This document shows positions 24,476 through 33,255 of a stretch of 64,000 bases of DNA, in pieces. How positions within the stretch are numbered: position 1 is the first letter of the stretch; each line of letters opens with the position of its first letter. Below the pieces are notes generated by a model that was not told the DNA's origin, searched no databases, and saw only the letters and a list, made by a program, of their open reading frames with translations. The DNA is from Streptomyces sp. MP131-18. GTDB lineage: Bacteria > Actinomycetota > Actinomycetes > Streptomycetales > Streptomycetaceae. The stretch is taken from the NCBI RefSeq assembly GCF_001984575.1, contig NZ_LZNS01000001.1, positions 3,857,656-3,921,655 on the forward strand. The letters run 5' to 3'. A program made the position numbers and the translations under genes.

Positions 24476-25233
24476 CAGGACGCACAGTGATCATCAGCGG
24501 CGGCGGCACCGGGATCGGGTTCGCGACGGCCGACTGCTTCGACCGCGACGGCGACACCACCGTCCTCGTCGGCCGCCGCGCCGCGGTCGTCGAGCGGGCG
24601 GCGGACCGCCTCGACCACGCGGTGGCCCTCCCCGCCGACCTCACCGACCCCGCCGACGTCGCCCGCGTCGCCACCGTCGTCGCGGAACGCTGGGGGACCG
24701 TGGACGTGCTGGTGAACGCCGCGGGCGGCAACGGCAGTCTGGAGCCGGGACCGGAGCCGGGACCGGGGAGCGAGGAGCCGCTCGCCGCCGCCGCGCACGC
24801 CTGGACGGTCAACTTCCGGATCAACACCCTGTCCGCCGTGCTCCTCACCGAGGCCCTCCGCGACCGGCTGGCCTCCCCCGGCGGCCGGGTGCTCTTCCTC
24901 AGCTCCATCGCCGCCTACCGCGGCTCGGGCTCCGGCGCCTACGCCGCGAGCAAAGCCGCGCTGCACCCGTACGCGTACGACCTCGCCGGGGCCCTCGGCC
25001 CGCGCGGCATCACCGTCAACCTGGTGGCTCCCGGCTACATCGAGGACACGGAGTTCTTCGGCGGCGGCATGCCGCCGGAACGGCGCGCCACCCTCGTCGG
25101 CCAGACGCTCAACGGCCGCCCCGGCACCCCGGGCGACGTGGCCCAGACGCTGCACTGGCTCGCGTCGCACGCGGCCGGCCACGTCACCGCCCAGTCCGTA
25201 CAGGTCAACGGGGGTGCGGAGCGAGGCCGTTGA
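24472..25233 (+). CDS. Short-chain dehydrogenase/reductase
   Basis: The 253-residue enzyme has the SDR cofactor motif 'SGGGTGIGFA' (TGxxxGIG form), 'NAAGG', the catalytic Ser in 'FLSSIAAY', and the catalytic Tyr-x3-Lys 'YAASKAAL'. 'VNLVAPGYIEDTEF' follows. It should catalyse NAD(P)-dependent oxidation or reduction of an unknown alcohol/ketone. ATG overlaps the stop of the histidine kinase gene (ATGA), so it belongs to the same transcript. Its last 29 bases overlap the end of the convergent Wzz-like gene. Confidence 0.85.
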   Translation: MTGRTVIISGGGTGIGFATADCFDRDGDTTVLVGRRAAVVERAADRLDHAVALPADLTDPADVARVATVVAERWGTVDVLVNAAGGNGSLEPGPEPGPGSEEPLAAAAHAWTVNFRINTLSAVLLTEALRDRLASPGGRVLFLSSIAAYRGSGSGAYAASKAALHPYAYDLAGALGPRGITVNLVAPGYIEDTEFFGGGMPPERRATLVGQTLNGRPGTPGDVAQTLHWLASHAAGHVTAQSVQVNGGAERGR

Positions 25234-25903
25234 CGCCCGCCGCGGCGCTCGGCCCGGCGGCCGCGCCGAGCGCCCGAACGGGCTGCACCGGCTGCACCGG
25301 CTGATCCGGCCGAACGGGCTGATCCGGCCGAACGGGCAGCGGGCGCAGCGGGCGCCGCGCGGGAACGCCGCGGACCAGCACGGCCGTGCCGCCCGCCACC
25401 GCGCCCGCGCACGCGCCGAGCGCCACCGACAGCCACGGCACCGGCGTGGCCGGCGCCGTCGGCAGCACCGCCTCGGTCAGCGGGATCACCGCGACGCCGG
25501 TGTCCGCCTCGGCGCCCGCCGCGTGCGCGACCAGGGCGCGGGCGACCGCGCCCGCGGCCCGCGCCGCGTCCTGCGGGCGCGGTCCCGTGCCGGTGATCCC
25601 GATCACCGGCGCGTCCGGCGACGTCACCGCCCGCACCCGGGTGCGCAGCGTCGCGGCCGGGACGCCCGCGTCCGTCTGCGCGGTGCGCAGCACCGCGTCG
25701 CCGCCTGCCAGCCGCCCGTAGGACTGCGCGAAGCCCACGGCCGACGCCGGGTCGCCGGCCGTCACCACCACGGCCGCCTCCGCCGCGTACTCCCGGTCGG
25801 CCCACAGCGCGTGCCCGCCGCCCGCGAGCAGCCCGAGCAGCAGCCCGCACGCGGCCGGCCACCAGAAGGGCAGCCAGGACACCCGTTCCCGCAATTCCCT
25901 CAT
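25205..25903 (-). CDS. Wzz-like polysaccharide chain-length/copolymerase protein
   Basis: The 232-residue protein has an N-terminal membrane helix ('LPFWWPAACGLLLGLLAGGG'), an extracytoplasmic alpha/beta region beginning 'YAAEAAVVVTAG', a second membrane helix ('WLSVALGACAGAVAGGTAVL'), and a short Pro/Arg-rich cytoplasmic tail. The tail includes repeats of 'VRPDQP' and 'VQP'. This is the polysaccharide co-polymerase plan without the C-terminal tyrosine kinase domain. It is the last gene of the operon, overlapping the stop of the glycosyltransferase by ATGA. Probable role: controlling chain length or export of the operon's polymer. Confidence 0.75.
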   Translation of the reverse strand: MRELRERVSWLPFWWPAACGLLLGLLAGGGHALWADREYAAEAAVVVTAGDPASAVGFAQSYGRLAGGDAVLRTAQTDAGVPAATLRTRVRAVTSPDAPVIGITGTGPRPQDAARAAGAVARALVAHAAGAEADTGVAVIPLTEAVLPTAPATPVPWLSVALGACAGAVAGGTAVLVRGVPARRPLRPLPVRPDQPVRPDQPVQPVQPVRALGAAAGPSAAAGVNGLAPHPR

Positions 25904-27024
25904 CGTCCCCGCACCTCTTCCCGAACGTCGCGGTACACGTCCATCAGCCGGTCCGCCGCCCGGTCCATGCCGTAGCGCCGCACCGCCCGCGGCACCGGCA
26001 GCCGCCGCACGCCGAGGGCTAGTTCGGCCTCCAGCGCGCCGGCCAGTTCGCCGGGTCCTGCGCCGACCCGCCGGGCGCCGGGCGCCTCGCCGCGCGGCAG
26101 TTCCTCGACCGCGGGGCAGGCGACGTGCAGCACCGGCAGCCCGGCCGCCAGCGCCTCCACGGCGGCCAGGCCGAACGTCTCCTCCGCCGAGGGCGACACG
26201 AACACGTCCAGCGCCGAGAGCAGCCCAGGCACGTCGGGGCAGTCGCCCGCGAACACCACGCGGCGGGCGATGCCGAGCCGTACCGCGAGGGCGTGCAGGG
26301 CCGCGCGTTCCGGGCCTTCGCCCGCCACCACGAGCCACACGTCCGCCGGCAGCCTGGCCGCGGCGCGCAGCAGCACGCCGAACCGCTTCCCCGCCACGAG
26401 CCGCCCCACCCCGCCGAGCACCACGGCGTCCGCGGGCAGCCCGAGCCGGGCGCGCACCGCGCGCCGCGCGCCCGGGTCGAACCGGTACCGGCACGGCTCG
26501 ATCCCGTTCGGCACCAGGTGAATCCGTTCCTGCGGCACGCCCCACGCGCGCAGCCGCCCCGCGACCGCGGCGGACACCGCCACGGTCGCGGCGCCGAGCC
26601 GTTCCGAGGCCAGGTACAGCGCGCGGTTCGCCGGGTTCAGTGCCCGGCCCTCGATGCGGTGGTCGCCCAGCGAGTGCTCGGTGGCCACCACGGCCCGCAC
26701 CCCGGCCAGCCGCGCCGCGACCCTGCCGTACACGCAGGCCCGGTACAGGTGGGTGTGGACCAGCTCGTAGCGCCCCTGCCTGATCAGCCGCACCAGCCGC
26801 GGAACGGCGCCCGCGTCGCGGTTGCCCGCCATCCCCAGGTGCGCGACGCGCACCCCGTCGGCCCGCAGCTCGCGCGCCACCGGGCCCGGGTGGGTGAGCG
26901 TGACCACGTCGCAGGCCACCGGCAGGCGGCGCAGCAGCGCGCACAGCTGCCGTTCCGCGCCGCCGGTGCCGAGCCCCGTGATGACGTGCAGCGCGCGGCG
27001 CGGCGCCCGCGCCGCCGCGTTCAC
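25900..27024 (-). CDS. GT4-family glycosyltransferase
   Basis: The 374-residue GT-B fold enzyme begins with 'RALHVITGLGTGGAERQL', typical of GT4 transferases using nucleotide-sugar donors. The donor site includes 'GVGRLVAGKRFGVLLRA' and the E-x7-E pattern 'PSAEETFGLAAVEALAAGLP'. It is soluble or membrane-associated at the cytoplasmic face. GTG overlaps the upstream stop (GTGA). It should add a sugar to the lipid-linked repeat unit made by the phosphoglycosyl transferase of the same operon. Confidence 0.85.
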   Translation of the reverse strand: MNAAARAPRRALHVITGLGTGGAERQLCALLRRLPVACDVVTLTHPGPVARELRADGVRVAHLGMAGNRDAGAVPRLVRLIRQGRYELVHTHLYRACVYGRVAARLAGVRAVVATEHSLGDHRIEGRALNPANRALYLASERLGAATVAVSAAVAGRLRAWGVPQERIHLVPNGIEPCRYRFDPGARRAVRARLGLPADAVVLGGVGRLVAGKRFGVLLRAAARLPADVWLVVAGEGPERAALHALAVRLGIARRVVFAGDCPDVPGLLSALDVFVSPSAEETFGLAAVEALAAGLPVLHVACPAVEELPRGEAPGARRVGAGPGELAGALEAELALGVRRLPVPRAVRRYGMDRAADRLMDVYRDVREEVRGR

Positions 27025-27791
27025 CTGGCCTCGATCGGCTCGGCCGGCGCCGCGGGCGCGGGCAGCGGCGGCACCTTGCGGCGGCGCACCGGGTGCAGCG
27101 CCTGCTTCAGGCGCATCCGCAGGCCGGTGTCCCGTTCCCCGATGTGCACGCGCGGCAGCGCGAACCGGCCGGTCAGCCGGCCGGGGCTGATCGCGCAGCC
27201 GTAGCCGTAGCCGGCGTCCTCGACCGCGGCGAGCGCGCGCCGGTCCACCGCGCCGTAGGGGTAGCAGAAGCCCTGGACGGGGACGCCGGTCAGGTCGGTG
27301 AGCCGCCGCCTGCTGTCCACCACCTCGCGCTCCAGCACGTCGTCCGCGGCGCCTTGCAGCGAAACGTGCCGCATCCCGTGCGAGCCGATCTCCATACCGG
27401 CCGCGGCGACCGCCTTGATGCCGTCCGCGTTCAGCAGCCGTTTGCGCGGCCCGTCCGCGTCCCAGGCGTTGCTGCCGTGCAGCCGGCCGGGCAGCACGAA
27501 CACGGTGGCGGTGCAGCCGTGCCCGCGCAGCAGCGGCAGGGCGGTGTCGAGGAAGTCGCGGTAGCCGTCGTCGAAGGTCAGGCCGACCATGCGGGCCGCA
27601 CGGCCGGCCGCGCGGGCGCGCAGCAGCTCGCCTACGGACACCCCGCGCAGGCCGCGGCGCCGCAGCCAGCCGAGCTGGCTGTGCAGCCGGTCGGGGGTGA
27701 CGGTGATCCGGTACGGGTCGTGGTCGGCGTAGGCGACCGAGTGATACATCAGCAGCCACAGCGGGCCGGGAGCGGCGGCGTCAACGGGCAT
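27021..27791 (-). CDS. NodB-type polysaccharide deacetylase
   Basis: The 256-residue protein has NodB motif 1 'LTFDDGYRDF', motif 2 'GSHGMRHVSL' (the SHxxxH metal site) and 'GFCYPYGAVD'. It should remove N-acetyl groups from a GlcNAc-type polymer or its lipid-linked unit. No signal peptide is visible, so it may act in the cytoplasm on the intermediate or be exported by another route. ATG at 27791 is chosen because residues before it read from the overlapping flippase gene; the ribosome site (AAAGG) is weak, and start and upstream stop overlap. Confidence 0.8.
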   Translation of the reverse strand: MPVDAAAPGPLWLLMYHSVAYADHDPYRITVTPDRLHSQLGWLRRRGLRGVSVGELLRARAAGRAARMVGLTFDDGYRDFLDTALPLLRGHGCTATVFVLPGRLHGSNAWDADGPRKRLLNADGIKAVAAAGMEIGSHGMRHVSLQGAADDVLEREVVDSRRRLTDLTGVPVQGFCYPYGAVDRRALAAVEDAGYGYGCAISPGRLTGRFALPRVHIGERDTGLRMRLKQALHPVRRRKVPPLPAPAAPAEPIEAR

Positions 27792-29403
27792 GGTGAGACC
27801 TTTGCTTGAGGTTTCCGATGCGGGTGGTGAGAACGGCGGGCAGGAGCACCGCACCCGGCACCCGCAGAACGCGGGCGGCCAGGGCGAACACGGCGGGCAC
27901 CACGAGGCAGCCGAGCGCGAGGGCCGGCAGCGGCGAGGGGCCCGGCGGCGCGGTGGCCCAGCCCGCCGCCGCCGCGGCCAGCGCCGCGGCGGCGAGCCGC
28001 GCGAAGCGGCCGAGAAGCCGCCGGGCGTCGACGGGAACGGTGCGGGTGGCCAGGCCGCGCAGCAGCAGGAGCGCGGTCAGGGTGATGCCGGCCGCGTTCG
28101 CGGCGGCGATGCCGGGCGCGCCGAGCGGCCCGACGGCCACCAGGCCGCCGGCGACCGTCACCAGCAGACCGGGCAGCATGGCGGCGAACGGGAACCACGT
28201 CGGCCGCCCGGCCGAGAAGAACGGCCGCACCAGCGCGCCGGTCAGCGTGTGCCCGAGCAGCCCGAGGGCGTACACGCGCATCACCGCGGCGGTCGCGGCG
28301 GTGGCCTCGGCGTCGAACGCGCCGCGCTCGAACAGCAGCCGGATGATCTGCGGGGCGAGGGCGGTCACGTAGGCCGCACCGAGCAGGACCACGACCCCGG
28401 CCGCCACGAGGTCGCGCTCCACGCGCCGCCTGGCCCGTTCAAGATCGCCCGCGGCGACCGCGCGGGCCACCAGCGGCAGGGTGACCGTGCAGATCATCAT
28501 GGCCAGCACCATGGGCAGCTGAGCGACCTTCTGCGCGTAGTTGAGGCAGGAGATCGCGCCCGGCGGCAGCCCGGAGGCGAGGAAGCGTTCGGCGAGGACC
28601 TGGGACTGGCGGGCGAGCGCGAACAGCGCGACGGGCAGGGCCACCGACAGCAGCGCGGGCACCGCGACGGCGTGCGGCGCCGGGCGGCGGCGCGGCGCGC
28701 GCAGCCGGATCCGCAGGAAGAACGGCAGCTGCACCAGGACCATCAGCAGCCCGCCGAACGCGACCCCGGCCGCCGCCGCCCGTACCCCCCACAGCGCGTG
28801 GCAGGCCAGCGCGGTGCCGATGATGCCCGCGTTGCAGGAGAGGTGGATCGCGGCGGGCGGCAGGAAGCTGCGGTGCGCGCGCAGCGCGGCGCTGAAGTAC
28901 CCGGCGACGCCGAAGGTGAGAAGAGTCACTGCGGTCAGCCGCGTGCAGTCCACCGCGAGGGCGGGGTCCGGCAGTCCTGGCGCGAGGACACCGACCACGA
29001 GCGGCGCGCCCGCGGCGAGCGCGGCGGTCGGCACGGCGAGCGCGAGCAGCAGCCGGGGGAGCGTGGCGCGGATCAGGCCGCGCACCCCGCCGTGGGTGCC
29101 GTGCGCCAGGGCGAGGCTGAAGGCGGGCACGAGCACCAGCGCCATCGCCTCGTCGATGAGGAGCGTGGCCGCCACCTCGGGCACGGTCCACGAGACGAGG
29201 AACGCGTCCGTGGCGCCGTCGGCGCCGAACAGCGAGGCGACGAGCTGGTCGCGCAGCAGCCCGGCGAGCGCCCCGGCCGCGGTGAGCACGGCGGTCGCGG
29301 CGGCGGCCCGCGCCACGAACCGCTCCCCCGCGGGCGCCCGGCCCGTTACCGCGACCGCCGTACTCACCGCGGACCCCGTACTCACCGCGGCTCCCGTGCT
29401 CAC
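27781..29403 (-). CDS. MurJ/MviN-family lipid-linked oligosaccharide flippase
   Basis: The 540-residue polytopic protein has 12-14 hydrophobic helices and MurJ-family signatures such as 'AGLLRDQLVASLFGADGATD', 'LVPAFSLALA' and 'RPFFSAGRPTWF'. Since it lies inside a polysaccharide operon, it most likely flips the undecaprenyl-linked repeat unit across the membrane, in place of a Wzx protein. GTG at 29403 overlaps the stop of the upstream ligase (GTGA). The start region is made of an 18-bp repeat that offers three in-frame GTG starts. Confidence 0.85.
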   Translation of the reverse strand: MSTGAAVSTGSAVSTAVAVTGRAPAGERFVARAAAATAVLTAAGALAGLLRDQLVASLFGADGATDAFLVSWTVPEVAATLLIDEAMALVLVPAFSLALAHGTHGGVRGLIRATLPRLLLALAVPTAALAAGAPLVVGVLAPGLPDPALAVDCTRLTAVTLLTFGVAGYFSAALRAHRSFLPPAAIHLSCNAGIIGTALACHALWGVRAAAAGVAFGGLLMVLVQLPFFLRIRLRAPRRRPAPHAVAVPALLSVALPVALFALARQSQVLAERFLASGLPPGAISCLNYAQKVAQLPMVLAMMICTVTLPLVARAVAAGDLERARRRVERDLVAAGVVVLLGAAYVTALAPQIIRLLFERGAFDAEATAATAAVMRVYALGLLGHTLTGALVRPFFSAGRPTWFPFAAMLPGLLVTVAGGLVAVGPLGAPGIAAANAAGITLTALLLLRGLATRTVPVDARRLLGRFARLAAAALAAAAAGWATAPPGPSPLPALALGCLVVPAVFALAARVLRVPGAVLLPAVLTTRIGNLKQRSHHAR

Positions 29404-29413
29404 CGCGGCTCCC
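29360..29413 (-). repeat. Three 18-bp tandem repeats over the flippase start
   Basis: On the plus strand, units 29360-29377, 29378-29395 and 29396-29413 read GTACTCACCGCGGACCCC, GTACTCACCGCGGCTCCC and GTGCTCACCGCGGCTCCC. On the coding strand each contributes a GTG-Ser-Thr in frame with the flippase, so repeat number would change the N-terminus by six residues without shifting the frame. The last unit also includes the stop of the upstream ligase gene. Confidence 0.7.
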
Positions 29414-30719
29414 GGCGCGCCGTCGGGGAGAACGCCCACCAGGCGGCGAGGCCGAGCGCCACGGCGGTCAGCACGCTGTGCGGGCCGCCGACGTCGGCGT
29501 ACAGGAAGTTCACCGCCTGCCAGACCAGCAGCCCGGTGGCGGCGAGCCCGACGTCCGGGGCGCCGGCGCGGCGCAGGCGCACCAGGCAGCAGCCGAGCAG
29601 CACCGCCCAGCCGCCGACCAGGGCGGTGGCCCCGACGAGCCCCTGTTCGCCGAGCACCAGCAGGTACATGTTGTGCGGGGACTGAAGCTCCTGCAGCCGG
29701 AACTCCTCGCCCGCGCCCGCGGTGTCGCTGCCGCCGGACAGGGCGAGGGAGGCGTGGGCGTCCCGGTGTCCGGCGAAGCCCCTGGGCCCGGTTCCGGTCC
29801 ACGGGTGGTCGCGCCACATGGACAGGGCCGCGTCCCACATGGCGTACCGGTCGGTCACCGACTGGTCGGGGGTACCGGTCACCTCGCCGATGCTGCCGAG
29901 CCGTTCGCCGACGGCGCCGCCGCCGACTCCCCCGCCTGCCAGCAGCGTTCCCCCGGCCAGGAGCGTTCCGCCGAGCAGCAGCACCGCCAGGGCCCTGCGC
30001 GTCAGGCGGAATGCGACGGCCACCAGCACGACCGCCACCGCCGCGGCGGTGGCCAGCCACGCGCCGCGGCTGAAGGAGAACGCCAGCGGCAGCGCGAGCA
30101 GCGCGGCGCAGCCGAGCGCGGCGGGGCGCCGCAGCCGGGAGGCGGCGCGGGGCGGCGCCAGGCCGAGGCACAGCGCGGCGATCAGGCCGTAGGAGACGAC
30201 GGTGGCCATGCCCATCACGTGCAGCGGCCCGAAGGTGCCGACCGCGCGGACGTTCTCGCCCATGTACGAGGCGCCGGTGCCGGTGAGGTGCTGCGCGGCG
30301 CCCACCGCGCCCTGGAACAGAGCGAGCGCCACCATCGCGGCGGCCAGCAGCCTGGCGTCACGACGGTCGCGCAGCACGAGCAGGACGGCGAGCGGCACGA
30401 GGACGAACAGCTGGAGGAACCGCACGAACCCGGGCAGCGCGGCGAGCGGGTCGCCGCTCGCCATGGTGGCCGCGGCCAGCGCCGCGGCGGGCGCGGCCAG
30501 CACGACGGCGGCCCGCCGCGAGAGCCGCGGCACGGGGCGCCGGACCACCAGGACCGCGCACAGACCGGCCAGGCAGAGCGAGGCCAGGTCGGCGGCGGCG
30601 ATCCGCCCGCCGGCGGCCGTCCAGCGGCCCGGCACGGACAGCAGCAGCACGACGGCGACGGCGGGCAGCAGGTGCGCGCGACCGCGCAGGAGCCGGAACG
30701 CCGTCCGGGGGGCCGGCAT
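29400..30719 (-). CDS. O-antigen ligase/polymerase family membrane protein
   Basis: The 439-residue protein has 10-12 membrane helices and the Wzy_C/WaaL signature around 'SRGAWLATAAAVAVVL' and the large extracytoplasmic loop containing 'MWDAALSMWRDHPWTGTGPRGF' (here split) and 'QSPHNMYLLVLGEQG'. In this setting it is probably the Wzy-type polymerase that joins repeat units on the outer face of the membrane. Its ATG overlaps the upstream TGA (TGATG), giving translational coupling. Confidence 0.82.
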   Translation of the reverse strand: MPAPRTAFRLLRGRAHLLPAVAVVLLLSVPGRWTAAGGRIAAADLASLCLAGLCAVLVVRRPVPRLSRRAAVVLAAPAAALAAATMASGDPLAALPGFVRFLQLFVLVPLAVLLVLRDRRDARLLAAAMVALALFQGAVGAAQHLTGTGASYMGENVRAVGTFGPLHVMGMATVVSYGLIAALCLGLAPPRAASRLRRPAALGCAALLALPLAFSFSRGAWLATAAAVAVVLVAVAFRLTRRALAVLLLGGTLLAGGTLLAGGGVGGGAVGERLGSIGEVTGTPDQSVTDRYAMWDAALSMWRDHPWTGTGPRGFAGHRDAHASLALSGGSDTAGAGEEFRLQELQSPHNMYLLVLGEQGLVGATALVGGWAVLLGCCLVRLRRAGAPDVGLAATGLLVWQAVNFLYADVGGPHSVLTAVALGLAAWWAFSPTARREPR

Positions 30720-32110
30720 CAGCCGCCCCCGGCGCGGAAGCACAGCGCGGTGGTGCGCAGCATGATCTGCACGTCCCGCCAGAGCGACCAGGTATCGATG
30801 TACAGGTTGTCGAAGCGGGTCCTGTCCTCGATCGAGGTGTTGCCGCGCAGCCCGCTGACCTGGGCGAGACCCGTGAGCCCGGCGGGCATCCGGTGGCGGT
30901 CGGCGTAGCCGGGGTGGGCCCGGCTGAAGCGTTCGACGAAGTGCGGGCGTTCCGGCCGGGGGCCGACCAGGCTCATGTCGCCGCGCAGGACGTTCCACAG
31001 CTGGGGCAGCTCGTCCAGGGAGGTGCGGCGCAGCAGCCGGCCGGTGCGGGTCAGGCGCGGATCGTCGGCGATGCTCCAGCGGGTCGCGGCCTCCAGGCCG
31101 TCGGCGGGCCGCAGCGTGCGGAACTTCAGCATCACGAACGGCCTGCCGTCCTCACCGACGCGGGTCTGCCGGAACAGGACGCCCGGCCCGTCGGTCAGGC
31201 GCACGGCCAGCGCGCACAGCGCGAGCAGCGGCGCGGCGACCGGCAGGGCCACGGCCGCGACGGCGACGTCGAGGACGCGCTTGGCCAGCCGGGCCGCGCG
31301 GCGGCCGGGCGGCGGCGCGATGCGCAGGCAGGCGAAGCCCCACAGGTGGCCGCGGGCCGCGGCGGGTCCGGCCGCGGACGGCTCGGCGGCCACCAGCCAC
31401 ACGGTGCAGCCGTGCGCATGGAACAGCCGCAGCAGGGAGCCCTCGGGCGGGTGGGTGAAGACGGCATCGGAGACGGCGTTCCGCACGATGGCGCGCGAGA
31501 CGTCCCGCGGCGAGGTCAGGACCGGCAGCGGCGACGCCTCGGGCAGCCGCTGCGGAACGGGTCCGACCATGCCGACCGGCCGCATGCCGTACTCGGGGTG
31601 CTGGGCCAGCACGGCCGCCACGCGGCGGGCGGTGCGGCCGGTGCCGACGACGAGCGCGGGCCGCGGCCTGGCGCGGGCGGCGCGGCGGCCCAGGTGGTGG
31701 GCCAGGGCGCGGGCGGCGGCCGACAGCACGGTCTGCGCGGCGAGCAGAAGCAGCAGCGCAGCGGGGGAGCCGGCGACGCCGAGCAGGATCTCCGCCGCGC
31801 ACCAGGCCAGCGCGGCGTGGCCGAGCAGCCGGGGCAGTTCGTCGAGTGCCGCGGCGGCGGGCGGCGGGCGGTAGAGGCCGGCCGCGGCGTTCAGGCCGGT
31901 CAGCAGCGCGAGCACCGCGGGGCCCGCGGGCGCCGCCGCCGGGGCCGCCGCGGCCAGGACCGCCACGGCGGCCAGGTCGGCGGCGAACAGCCGCCCCGCG
32001 TCCCGCCGGCGCGGCGCGCGCCCGCGGCGCGGCGGGGGCGGCGCGGGCCGCGGGCCGCGCGGCGGGCCGACGGCGGCGGGGCGGACCCCGATCGTGCCTT
32101 CCATGGTCAT
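30719..32110 (-). CDS. Initiating polyprenyl-phosphate glycosyl-1-phosphate transferase
   Basis: The 463-residue protein starts with a Pro/Arg-rich segment and four hydrophobic helices, then a Rossmann-like region ('ALVVGTGRTARRVAAVL'). The catalytic phosphoglycosyl transferase domain runs from about residue 265: 'RVLDVAVAAVALPVAAPLLA' membrane anchor, 'FRQTRVGEDGRPFVMLKFRT', 'DELPQLWNVLRGDMSLVGPR', and 'PGLTGLAQVSG'-like 'PAGLTGLAQVSGL'. It transfers a sugar phosphate from a UDP-sugar to undecaprenyl phosphate and so starts the repeat unit. ATG at 32110 overlaps the upstream stop by ATGA. Confidence 0.88.
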   Translation of the reverse strand: MTMEGTIGVRPAAVGPPRGPRPAPPPPRRGRAPRRRDAGRLFAADLAAVAVLAAAAPAAAPAGPAVLALLTGLNAAAGLYRPPPAAAALDELPRLLGHAALAWCAAEILLGVAGSPAALLLLLAAQTVLSAAARALAHHLGRRAARARPRPALVVGTGRTARRVAAVLAQHPEYGMRPVGMVGPVPQRLPEASPLPVLTSPRDVSRAIVRNAVSDAVFTHPPEGSLLRLFHAHGCTVWLVAAEPSAAGPAAARGHLWGFACLRIAPPPGRRAARLAKRVLDVAVAAVALPVAAPLLALCALAVRLTDGPGVLFRQTRVGEDGRPFVMLKFRTLRPADGLEAATRWSIADDPRLTRTGRLLRRTSLDELPQLWNVLRGDMSLVGPRPERPHFVERFSRAHPGYADRHRMPAGLTGLAQVSGLRGNTSIEDRTRFDNLYIDTWSLWRDVQIMLRTTALCFRAGGG

Positions 32111-33255
32111 GACCGGCACAACTCCCTCGTGCTCTCCGCCGCGTGCGGCGTCAGCAGCTCGCGGTACAGCAGGGCGCACGCGGCAGCGGAACGCCGCACG
32201 TCGTGCGCTGCCCGGGCGTGGGCGGCGGCCTCGCGGCCGAGCGCGCGTCGGCGCGCCGGGTCGTCCAGGAGCGCGGCGAGCGCGCGGGCCAGACCGTCGG
32301 CATCGCCCGGCGCCACCAGGCAGTGCGGGGCGTGCCCCGGCGGCAGACAGGCGCGGGCGCCGCCGGTGTCCGTGAGGACCACGGGGCGTCCGGTGGCCAT
32401 CGCCTCAAGCGGCGCCAGGGCCATGCCCTCCCAGCGGGAGGGCAGGACGACGACGTCGGCCGCGGCGTACCAGGGCCCGGGGTCGTCGGTGTGCCCGGCG
32501 AGCAGGACGCCGGGCCCGGCCGCCGCCCGCAGCGCGGCGCGCTGAGGGCCGTCGCCGACGAGCGCGAGCCGCGCGCCCGGTACCCGGGCGGCGACCCGGG
32601 GCCAGGCCCGCAGCAGCAGGTCCTGCCCCTTCTGCCGGCACAGCCGCGCCACGCACACGACGAGCGGGGCGCGCTGCGGCAGGGCGTGAACGGCGGCGAG
32701 CGCGGCCCGCGCCTGGCGGCGGGCGACGCCGTCGGCGACGGGGTGGCGGCCGGGGTCGACGCCGTTGGGAACGACGGCCCAGCGGGCGTCGATCCCGGCG
32801 CCGAGGCCGCGTTCCCGCTCGGCTTCGCTGACGCACAGCACGCGGTCCGTCCAGCGCACGGCGAGGCGTTCCCACGCGGTGGCGAGCCGCGCGGCCGGCC
32901 CGCCGACGGCTTCGAACGACCAGGCGTGCGGCTGGTAGACGGTGGGCAGCCGGCCGCGCAGCGCGAGCCGGCCGGCGAGCCCGGCCTTGGCGCTGTGCAG
33001 GTGCACCAGGCGGGGCGCGGCGCGCCGCACGACGCGGGCGGCGCCCGCGACTTCGGCGGGCAACCGGCGCCCCGGGGCGCGTTCCGCCTCCCAGGGGAGC
33101 ACGTCGGCGCCGACCGCGCCGGCGAGCGGCCCGCCCGGCGGACAGCCGACGACCACCCGCAGCCCGGCCGCGGTCTGCGCACGCACGAGGTCCGCAACGA
33201 CCCGCGCCACACCCCCGTCGGCGGGTTGGACGAGATGCAGCACGTCACTGCCCAT
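32107..33255 (-). CDS. Glycosyltransferase, first gene of the polysaccharide operon
   Basis: The 382-residue GT-B enzyme of the GT4 type begins 'VLHLVQPADGGVARVVADLV' and has 'VPNGVDPGRHP', 'VCVARLCRQKGQDLLLRAW', 'LVGDGPQ' and 'PSRWEGMALAPLEAMATGRP'. ATG at 33255 follows GGAGGGT, and it lies directly after the AT-rich leader, making it the promoter-proximal gene of seven. It should add one sugar of the repeat unit. Confidence 0.87.
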   Translation of the reverse strand: MGSDVLHLVQPADGGVARVVADLVRAQTAAGLRVVVGCPPGGPLAGAVGADVLPWEAERAPGRRLPAEVAGAARVVRRAAPRLVHLHSAKAGLAGRLALRGRLPTVYQPHAWSFEAVGGPAARLATAWERLAVRWTDRVLCVSEAERERGLGAGIDARWAVVPNGVDPGRHPVADGVARRQARAALAAVHALPQRAPLVVCVARLCRQKGQDLLLRAWPRVAARVPGARLALVGDGPQRAALRAAAGPGVLLAGHTDDPGPWYAAADVVVLPSRWEGMALAPLEAMATGRPVVLTDTGGARACLPPGHAPHCLVAPGDADGLARALAALLDDPARRRALGREAAAHARAAHDVRRSAAACALLYRELLTPHAAESTRELCRS

